Shown: positions 1 through 4,713 of the stretch, one piece after another
Layout of the letters: every line of letters starts with the position of its first letter
Position numbering within the stretch: the stretch's first letter is position 1
From: Rubrobacteraceae bacterium
GTDB lineage: Bacteria > Actinomycetota > Rubrobacteria > Rubrobacterales > Rubrobacteraceae
Assembly: GCA_021156345.1 (NCBI GenBank)
Contig: JAJNDJ010000072.1
Location: forward strand, 1 to 9,393
Length of the DNA stretch: 9,393 bases
Direction of reading: 5' to 3'
Notes under the pieces: generated by a model
The model's database searches: none
What the model saw: only the letters and a program-made list of their open reading frames with translations
What the model was told of the DNA's origin: nothing
Position numbers and translations under genes: made by a program

Positions 1-90
1 CTTATGAAGGAACTCCACTCGTTCACCGGAGAGGAGTGGGAACAGGAAGACGACATCACCTTGGTGACGCTACGGAGGGCGACCCACTAG
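1..90 (+). CDS. C-terminal end of a PP2C/SpoIIE-type phosphatase (5' end outside window)
   Basis: The first 87 bases, read from base 1, encode 29 residues ending in TAG at 88-90. They contain SFTGEEWEQEDDITLVTL, which matches the end of the complete phosphatase at 5913-7361 almost residue for residue (SFTGERWEQEDDITLVTL there). The DDIT motif is the last metal-binding element of the PP2C fold in RsbU/SpoIIE phosphatases. The gene is therefore a paralogue of the one 6 kb downstream, with only its end visible. Its catalytic core and any N-terminal sensor domain lie outside the window, so activity cannot be judged. The paralogue relation is seen directly; the role in anti-anti-sigma dephosphorylation is known for the family. 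Confidence 0.88.
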   Translation, partial: LMKELHSFTGEEWEQEDDITLVTLRRATH

Positions 91-664
91 GCGCCCCCCG
101 TGCCTTTGCTTTCTCGCGGGCCCCTCGTAGCCTACACCAGCAAGCACACCAGCGCGGGAGCGGAAGTCTCCCCGGATTATTTGAGAGGGCCGTCGCAGAA
201 TGATTCGGAGTGCTCCTAACCCATCTCCACCTGGTCTGGGGCCGCGTGGTCCCCGACATTCCCGACTTCTGCCGCGAACTCGTCGCCGCCCTGGCCGAGG
301 AGTAGCGGTAGGGGTGGGTACGCCAGTGGACATACCTGTATAGGGGCGCTGCGGGAGCGAGAGGGAAGCGGGTGCGTGCTGGTCTCGACATGGTGGATTC
401 CGTTGCTCGTAAGGCTTCGTCGAGTCGCACGTGCCCTCCACAATTTGCGGGTGAGAATCCATCACACGAAGGCACCACATTGTGATGGAATTGAATGTTG
501 TATCCATTACTATGAATCGACTAGGGTGGACTGTGTGCTGTTACGCTCGCTACGTCAATGAAGTCCTGCTGCACCCTTCCCTCAATAGAGCGAGTATTAC
601 GGCCAAGCCGACAACCGCAGAGTTGGCACTCCCTAGCCACCTGACCTTGGAGAAGATACTCCTT
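91..664. other. gene-poor stretch with no supported intact gene
   Basis: No reading frame on either strand here has both a ribosome binding site and protein-like composition. The longer open frames are Arg/Pro/Ser-rich GC artefacts. One short frame (210-305) reads like a real protein C-terminus and is listed separately. The stretch lies downstream of the minus-strand riboswitch at 736-823, so it is where the regulated gene would be expected. Nothing recognisable was found there. Confidence 0.6.
210..305 (+). pseudogene. possible C-terminal stump of an unidentified protein
   Basis: The frame ending at the TAG at 303-305 reads LVWGRVVPDIPDFCRELV followed by AALAEE. It has amphipathic, protein-like composition and a typical GC-rich codon pattern. 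An in-frame TGA lies just upstream (201-203), and no ribosome binding site precedes the GTG at 210. If real, it is the remnant of a gene whose front has been lost. The family is not recognised. A chance open frame in GC-rich DNA is an equally good explanation. Confidence 0.2.
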
Positions 665-736
665 GCTACATGTGTCCCACTCCTTTCTCTCATAAGGGGT
701 GGGGTTCTCCATAAGGCCAGTTGTGATAACCCCACC
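665..736 (-). promoter_or_regulatory. expression platform of the c-di-GMP riboswitch, with alternative hairpins and a Shine-Dalgarno
   Basis: On the minus strand, directly after the aptamer, GGTGGGGTT (736 to 728) can pair perfectly with AACCCCACC (706 to 698), a 9-bp stem. The 3' arm overlaps a second element, CCACCCCTT (702 to 694), that can pair 8 of 9 positions with AAGGAGTGG (685 to 677) across an 8-nt loop. That second hairpin would bury the Shine-Dalgarno AAAGGAG (686 to 680). The two stems share bases 698-702 and cannot coexist, as expected for a translational on/off switch. Eight bases after the SD is an ATG (671-669) followed at once by TAG (668-666), so no gene starts there now. 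Pairings are read from sequence; the mechanism is inferred. Confidence 0.5.
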
Positions 737-823
737 GCCGTTCGGTAGCTGGCTACCTCTCTAGGGGAGAGGCCCGTAGGCTTTGCGCCCCCGCCTCACG
801 GCGGGCTTGCCTTTATCGCGGCG
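736..823 (-). promoter_or_regulatory. cyclic di-GMP class I (GEMM-I) riboswitch aptamer
   Basis: Read on the minus strand, this carries the GEMM-I hallmarks in order. First is a P1 arm CGCCG (823-819), then GATAAAGGCAAGCC (817-804). Next is a stem CCCGCC/GGCGGG closed by a GTGA (GNRA) tetraloop at 799-796. Then come GGGCGCAAAGCC and ACGGGCCT, a second hairpin CCTCTC/GAGAGG (772-756), GGTAGCCAGCTACCGAA, and the P1 return arm CGGCG (740-736). GATAAAGGCAA, GNRA, GCGCAAAGCC and AGCCAG..ACCGAA are the conserved signature of this class, which binds c-di-GMP through the GNRA tetraloop/receptor architecture. A switch here implies c-di-GMP signalling in the organism. It points toward decreasing coordinates, where no gene was found, so it looks orphaned. 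A covariance-model scan would settle identity. Confidence 0.85.
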
Positions 824-874
824 CCGGAGCGCCAGCGCTTGTGAGAATGATCGTACTAGCTTGGAGACCTTCAG

Positions 875-903
875 CCTATCGGCCACATGGCCATTTATCT
901 CAA
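875..903 (-). promoter_or_regulatory. weak candidate promoter for the minus-strand riboswitch
   Basis: On the minus strand TTGAGA (903-898) lies 17 bases before GATAGG (880-875), about 50 bases upstream of the aptamer. The -35 box matches TTGACA at five of six positions; the -10 box is poor. A small inverted repeat, GGCCA-CA-TGGCC (881-892), sits in the spacer. A better -10 by itself, TACGAT, lies closer to the aptamer but has no -35. Chance occurrence is quite possible. Confidence 0.2.
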
Positions 904-1044
904 CGTAGGCAGGCTAGGTTGTATGCTGGGTGGCTATTCCTGGCGGCGCGCTTCCGAGAATCTTAAGTCTTGCGGGCGAAGGCCATACCAAGCAGAATAA
1001 GGGCAGCTCGCGGCCATCCACCACAAAGCGAGGTAAGGCTCTCG

Positions 1045-1558
1045 ATGCGTTTGCACTCAGCCCCGAGATCGGGAAATAGCTACAAGGTCAGGCTGCTTCT
1101 GGGCTTGCTGGGCACGAGTTGTGAGATAGTCAACTACGACACCAAGGGCGGCGAGACGCACGCGCCAGGGTTCCTCAATAGCGTCAACCCAGACGGCAAG
1201 GTTCCGGTACTGGAGGTGGACAACGGGACGATGCTCCCGGAGTCCGGGGCGATCCTCTATTACCTGGCTGAGGGCACGCCGTACCTCCCCGAGGAGAAGC
1301 TGGAGCGGGCGCAGGTGTTGCGCTGGATGTTCTTCGAGCAGTACAGCCTCCTACTCAACCTCTCCCGGCCTCGCCTGTGGCGCATGTGGGGTGTGGAGAT
1401 GACGGCCCGGGGATAGCCCTACAGTCGCTGACGTCGCCCTCTATGTGTACCCGCGCCTCTGTCCAGAGGGCGGCTACGACTTGGGAGCCTTCCCGGCGGT
1501 GCGTGCCTGGCTAGAGCGGATCGCCGCCCTACCTGGGTACGTGCCACCGCCCGGTTAG
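1045..1558 (+). pseudogene. glutathione S-transferase, broken by internal deletion and frame change
   Basis: The ATG at 1045 has AAGG six bases upstream. Residues 1-75 form a thioredoxin-like GST N-domain: an early SxxSYKVRLLL stretch, then NPDGKVPVLEVDNG with the cis-Pro, and LPESGAILYYLAE with the conserved E-S pair that contacts glutathione. The frame enters the helical C-domain (ERAQVLRWMFFEQYS) and stops at TAG 1414-1416. The rest of the C-domain resumes in another frame from about 1403: [14 protein letters not shown] carries the N-capping box and hydrophobic staple, followed by [19 protein letters not shown], and ends at TAG 1556-1558. About 40-50 residues of the usual roughly 200-residue protein are missing between the halves. 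The damage is therefore a deletion of a length not divisible by three, or a deletion plus an indel. The remaining fragment probably does not fold as an active enzyme. Family assignment is confident; the deletion size is estimated from family knowledge. Confidence 0.82.
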
Positions 1559-1877
1559 AACCCTGCAAGCGCCTGCCCCGAACAAGGAGGGGCGGCGATT
1601 GGCCTTCCCGTCCAGCGTGTGTCAGGCGGTGAGCCGCATGCTCACTACCCCTTCGGGGCAGAGGCCCACAATGACGGGCAGCGCAGTTGGCCGATTCGGT
1701 GTCGGCCGACACGTTGTCGGTCGCGACAACGTGTCCCTCTGGCGTCCCTCCGAGCACGGTCGAGAGCCCCGACCGTAGGGAGCGCCCCGCTAATCCGAGA
1801 ACCAATGAGAAGCAGCCCATAACCGATCGTGCTAGCCTCGGCGAGATGGCCAACGAAGAGAAGACGGAGATAAGCCA
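1559..1877. other. intergenic stretch between the GST remnant and the 121-residue ORF
   Basis: Apart from the nested inverted repeat at 1699-1735, nothing is supported here. An ATG at 1846 opens a frame whose first residues, MANEEKTEISH, look like a plausible protein start, but it runs into a different frame from the gene at 1878. It may be the original start of that gene, separated by a single-base indel around 1877-1880. Confidence 0.5.
1699..1735. repeat. nested perfect inverted repeats (operator-like or hairpin)
   Basis: Bases 1699-1712 (GTGTCGGCCGACAC) are a perfect 14-base palindrome. Its right half overlaps a second, longer inverted repeat: GACACGTTGTCG (1708-1719), four spacer bases GTCG, then CGACAACGTGTC (1724-1735), 12 of 12 complementary. 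The core TGTCG/CGACA recurs as half-sites. There is no T-run after it, so it is not a standard intrinsic terminator. It sits about 110 bases before the next coding region and could be a tandem operator for a dimeric repressor, or a strong RNA hairpin. No known operator consensus was recognised. Confidence 0.7.
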
Positions 1878-2243
1878 TTGGTCGCGCGCGGCGCATACTC
1901 GCTACCGGAAGAGCTGGCTCGCCACGTCCCCAGAAAGCGGTTCGCCCCCAACGAGCTTCGCAGGACCTGTCACGAGGCGGGAGAGGAGCTCGGGTGGGAA
2001 GATGCGAGGAAGGCTAACTTCCGCACGGCCCCACAGATGGTAGAGATGTGGCGCGGGCTGGACCTACCAGCCTGGGAAGCGCCCTATGTCCTGCGCGCCG
2101 CACGCCTAGGCTATTTGAACGGCTATGAAAGAGCCCTGATCTCCGGCGAAATGTCTGAACAACAGATCAGTTACGCCGCCGAGTCCCGCTGGGGCCAAAG
2201 ATGGCGAGAGAGACTCAGGGCAGCACGCGAGAGGTCCGGGTAG
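1878..2243 (+). CDS. hypothetical protein, 121 residues, start uncertain
   Basis: This frame reads as a soluble, charged, largely helical protein with Arg, Glu and Trp in abundance, for example GEELGWEDARKANF, MVEMWRGLDLPAWEAPYVL and ARLGYLNGYERALISGEMSE. It has no signal peptide, membrane segment or cysteine cluster, and the family is not recognised. The composition is unlike the Arg/Pro/Ser-rich noise frames nearby, which supports real coding. The start chosen is TTG 1878, with GGAG eight bases upstream; the frame is closed by TAG at 1833. An alternative is that translation once began at ATG 1846 and one base was lost in the CATTGG stretch. That would give MANEEKTEISH joined to LVARGAYSLPEEL and would make the gene frameshifted. 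It stands alone, after a broken GST and before a broken kinase, so context gives no function. Confidence 0.55.
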   Translation: MVARGAYSLPEELARHVPRKRFAPNELRRTCHEAGEELGWEDARKANFRTAPQMVEMWRGLDLPAWEAPYVLRAARLGYLNGYERALISGEMSEQQISYAAESRWGQRWRERLRAARERSG

Positions 2244-2527
2244 CTGCTGACCGGGTCGGGTCCCATGCCGTGATCCACTATGGTGGTAGGAGGTCAAACG
2301 GGCCTACATCCGTTGTCCCGGACACGCTACCCTATCGCTTCCGCCTCATCGCTTCTCGCTGCATACACCAGCAATCACAGCGGTCGGGAAAAGGGAGACC
2401 TTTGGGATCTCCTGACAAGGCTCTCGGCAGCATAACTCAGTACCCAAGATGGTAAGGGACAGGTTGGTATCGGGCTTCGGTGGATGGCATCATACGCACA
2501 AGAAGCTCCACACATGAGAAGTAGAAG
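2244..2527 (+). other. intergenic stretch without a supported gene
   Basis: No reading frame with protein-like composition and a ribosome binding site was found. An AGGAGGT at 2288-2294 looks like a Shine-Dalgarno but is followed by no ATG or GTG at usable distance. Bases around 2365-2380 (TACACCAGCAATCACA) closely match 131-150 (TACACCAGCAAGCACA). Both can be read as xAYTSxH, faintly like a flavodoxin-fold start, but the match is too short for a call. Confidence 0.45.
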
Positions 2528-2731
2528 GTGGTGGAGATGTTCAGCGCACCACGGGTAGAGTCCTCCTTCGGAGCGCAGATGGATATTGAACGGGTGGTAT
2601 CGGCCCTGGGATGTGTGGCGCTCGGGATCGTCGAGAAGCTCGGCGGCGCCATTCGCGTCTTCTCCGAGCCGCGCGCCACGCGCTTTCAGATACCCCTCCC
2701 GATCATTGCCGCCAAGGAGAGTTCACCGTGA
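2528..2731 (+). pseudogene. C-terminal remnant of a histidine kinase ATPase domain
   Basis: The last 40 or so residues, from LGIVEKLGGAIRVFSEP to TRFQIPLPI, are the characteristic end of a histidine-kinase HATPase_c domain: the helix after the G2 box, the conserved GG, and the last two strands. The normal GTGLGL G2 box is not recognisable in the degenerate VVSALGCVALG upstream of it, and everything earlier (H, N, D, F boxes) is absent. The first 25 residues do not resemble a kinase. The TGA at 2729-2731 overlaps the GTG start (2728) of the next kinase. This suggests the intact ancestor was translationally coupled to it as two consecutive kinases in one operon. The fragment cannot be an enzyme; it survives as the 5' flank that carries the next gene's ribosome binding site. 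Confidence 0.7.
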
Positions 2732-4035
2732 CGACGCTCGAAGAACTGCGCCAGGCGCCGCTCTTCGGGGGGTTGACAGACGAGCAGTTGCGGGAGGTGC
2801 TCGAAGAGGGCTCGGAGGAGTTCATACCCGCCGGCGAGGTGGGTGGGCGGGAAGGTGAGCCCGTCGATCACTTGTCCGTGATCCTCGAAGGAGAATTCAG
2901 GTGGAGCAAGAAGGTGGACGGCGGCGAGGTGGTCATGAACACCTACGGCCCCGGCGAGTTCTTCGCGGAGGTACCGCTTCTCCTGGGTAAACCTTTCCTG
3001 GCCACGTGGCGGGCGCTCTCCGACTCCAGGGTGTTCGCGCTGCCCAACGAGACCTTTCGGCGGATGCTTACTACCTATCCTTCTTTCAGCAATACCGTAC
3101 TCGAGATGATGGCCCAGCGCATCCAGGTTCTCTATTCGGTGGCCCAGCAGCGCGAGAGGCTCAGCTCCTTGGGCACCCTCGCCGCGGGCCTCGCTCACGA
3201 ACTTAACAACCCTACATCCGCAAGCCGCAGGTCCGCTGGACGTCTGCGCGACAGCTTGGAGAACCGGCGTTCCCTGAGCATGAGGCTTACCCGCGCGGCG
3301 GCCCATGGGGAGATCGATCCCGTGCAGCTCGATGCCCTGGAACGGATCATCCACGAAGCCTTCGGGCGCGATGATGCTCCGGCACTAAATTCGCTTGAGC
3401 GGAGCGATCTGGAGGACGAGGTCGTCCTCTGGCTCGAGGACCGTGGCGTCGAGAAGGGGTGGGACCTCTCCCCTACGCTCGTCGAGGCGGGGCTTGGCAT
3501 CGCCGAGCTGAAACTCGTGGAAGCGGCCGTGCCGCCTGCCATGCTCGCCGACGCGCTGGGGTACTTGGAGGCGGTACTCGGGGCGGCGAGGCTAGTAGAC
3601 GAGATCGAAGCGAGTTCGATGCGTATCTCGAATCTGGTCGCCACGATGGAGGGCTACTCCTATATGGACCGAGCACCAACTCAGCAGGTTGACGTAAACG
3701 AAGGACTCGAGAACACTCTCGCGATTCTCAGATACAGGCTAGCGGGCATCGATGTCGAGCGCGACTATGATGAGGATCTGCCCCGCATCACCGCCCACGG
3801 AAGCGAACTCAATCAGGTTTGGACGAACCTGATAGACAACGCCGTAGACGCCGTGGCCGACGGGGACGGGACCGGCTGCATAAGGCTCCGCACGACCTAC
3901 GAACGTGATCGATTGCTGGTCGAGATCTCGGACAACGGACCCGGCATCCCCGAGGAGATCCAAGATCGCATCTTCGAGCCGTTCTTCACCACCAAGGATG
4001 TCGGCTTTCAGGTCCGGTTGCCGATAGAAGCGTAA
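2728..4035 (+). CDS. sensor histidine kinase with N-terminal cNMP-binding fold, lacking the G2 box
   Basis: Start GTG 2728 with AAGGAGAG six bases upstream; 435 residues, cytosolic, no membrane segment. Residues about 5-125 form a CRP-like cyclic-nucleotide-binding beta barrel (APLFGGLTDEQLREVLEEG near the start, then GEFFAEVPLLLGKPFLATWRA). The Arg that normally holds the cyclic phosphate is not evident, so ligand is unknown. SSLGTLAAGLAHELNNP holds the phospho-acceptor His157 (H-box). SYMDRAP precedes the ATPase domain, whose N-box (NLIDNA, 367-372), D-box (DNGPGIP, from 402) and F-box (FEPFFTTK, 416-423) are intact. After KDVG (426) the protein jumps to FQVRLPIEA and stops. The usual GEGTGLGL G2 box, the following helix and one strand, roughly 30 residues, are missing in frame. 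ATP binding is probably impaired, so it may be a dead or scaffold kinase. No response regulator is adjacent. Family assignment is firm; loss of activity is inferred. Confidence 0.88.
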   Translation: MTTLEELRQAPLFGGLTDEQLREVLEEGSEEFIPAGEVGGREGEPVDHLSVILEGEFRWSKKVDGGEVVMNTYGPGEFFAEVPLLLGKPFLATWRALSDSRVFALPNETFRRMLTTYPSFSNTVLEMMAQRIQVLYSVAQQRERLSSLGTLAAGLAHELNNPTSASRRSAGRLRDSLENRRSLSMRLTRAAAHGEIDPVQLDALERIIHEAFGRDDAPALNSLERSDLEDEVVLWLEDRGVEKGWDLSPTLVEAGLGIAELKLVEAAVPPAMLADALGYLEAVLGAARLVDEIEASSMRISNLVATMEGYSYMDRAPTQQVDVNEGLENTLAILRYRLAGIDVERDYDEDLPRITAHGSELNQVWTNLIDNAVDAVADGDGTGCIRLRTTYERDRLLVEISDNGPGIPEEIQDRIFEPFFTTKDVGFQVRLPIEA

Positions 4036-4320
4036 TGCCGACCGCGGTCCCGTGTTCGATGAAGCACTCGCCGTCGTGATGTTCCATCGCGATCAAGCGT
4101 CACGTCATCTGCGAGACTTCCGTTCCGCCGCTGGGACCAAGCACCGCGGGGGAGTCCACGCGAAGGTTGCCGGATGATACGGAATCTGCAGGATCACTTC
4201 CGAGGTTTGTACGACCTGTACGGACCCTACCATGAGCATCCCTCATCCCCGTGCAAGCGGGAATCCTCGGTGACAGGCGTCCAGCCAGAAGCGAACTCCA
4301 ACCCTCGGCTGTGTCCTGAT
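4036..4320. other. intergenic stretch after the kinase
   Basis: No supported gene. Short frames such as GTG 4052 (about 50 codons) and ATG 4174 (about 53 codons, end 4335) lack good ribosome binding sites and recognisable content. Around 4243-4270, ATCCCCGTGCAAGCGGGAAT resembles a single type I-E-like CRISPR repeat. Only one copy exists and its dyad is weak, so it is not called as CRISPR. Confidence 0.45.
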
Positions 4321-4416
4321 CTACATGTACTTTAGGGCAAGATACGCAAGGGCTGCCCCCACAGCTATACCAAGGGCCAGCCGGGCGATCAGCCTCGCAA
4401 CGCGTTCGCGGTTCAC
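4321..4416 (-). CDS. candidate small single-pass membrane peptide, 31 residues
   Basis: On the minus strand a GTG (4416-4414) is preceded by GAGGGG (4427-4422) at a spacing of five, and an in-frame TAG directly before the GTG fixes the start. The peptide begins MNRERVARLIAR, a basic amphipathic head, then runs LALGIAVGAALAYLALKYM, an uninterrupted hydrophobic stretch of transmembrane length. It ends at TAG (4323-4321). The basic-then-hydrophobic pattern is typical of real small membrane proteins with the head in the cytosol. A TATAAG (4437-4432) upstream could be its -10 box, with a poor -35 (CTTAAA) 17 bases before it. It lies opposite the flanking genes in otherwise empty DNA. Function unknown. 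At this length a chance frame cannot be excluded. Confidence 0.42.
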   Translation of the reverse strand: MNRERVARLIARLALGIAVGAALAYLALKYM

Positions 4417-4713
4417 CTAATCCCCTCTGTTCTTATACGCAGGCCGAAGCATCCTTTAAGGATACCCGGTCTATTCTCTCCGCTTGGGCGGTTGCATACG
4501 CCGCGCGGCTCCCGCGCGTTCGAGCTGTATTGTCCATGTACTGGCGTGGCGATACCGGACGATAAAGGCTGAGCCGCCCACCGCTGCCTTCCTGTGTAGG
4601 GGAGAGCAGCTAACTGTATGTTCCTCCTGACGGGACGGCCTGCAAGCGGGAGTGAGAGATGCCGCGCAAACCTTCCTAAGCTAAGATGTTCGTAACAAGC
4701 AGGAGGTACGCTC
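4417..4713. other. intergenic region upstream of the FIST operon
   Basis: This region holds a 13-base inverted repeat ATCCTT-T-AAGGAT (4451-4463) and a short perfect hairpin CGCGCGG-CTC-CCGCGCG (4502-4518) with no T-run. Just before the FIST gene is AGGAGGT (4701-4707), a near-perfect ribosome binding site. TAAGAT (4682-4687) could be a -10 box, but no matching -35 lies 16-18 bases upstream, so the promoter of the FIST operon is not identified. No coding region is supported. Confidence 0.5.

Noticed and set aside
70..507. Long minus-strand open frame (145 codons)
   Set aside because: Arg/Pro/Ser-rich composition, no ribosome binding site, no domain; typical GC-rich artefact overlapping empty DNA and the end of the phosphatase.
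521..712. Minus-strand frame directly after the c-di-GMP riboswitch, containing a CxxCxC pattern
   Set aside because: Its ATG lies inside the expression-platform hairpin loop with no ribosome binding site, and the composition is not convincingly protein-like. It remains the only long frame in the expected position.
788..815. Plus-strand hairpin CCCGCC-TCAC-GGCGGG followed by CTTGCCTTT, resembling an intrinsic terminator
   Set aside because: It is the reverse complement of the GNRA-capped stem of the c-di-GMP aptamer, which explains it better; the T-tract is poor.
2686..3354. Minus-strand open frame of 222 codons
   Set aside because: It lies opposite the histidine kinase, whose domains are clear; it is an antisense shadow.
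4243..4270. Sequence resembling one type I-E-like CRISPR repeat (ATCCCCGTGCAAGCGGGAAT)
   Set aside because: Only one copy is present, there is no spacer pattern and no cas gene, and the dyad is weak (four base pairs).
4174..4335. Plus-strand short frame beginning MIRNLQDHFRGLYDLYG
   Set aside because: Weak ribosome binding site, Pro/Ser-rich second half, no recognisable domain, and it overlaps the small minus-strand candidate.
4562..4640. GATAAAGGC followed later by CAGCTAAC, hinting at a further riboswitch before the FIST gene
   Set aside because: The other conserved blocks of the c-di-GMP and c-di-AMP classes are missing or in the wrong order, and the pairings do not form.
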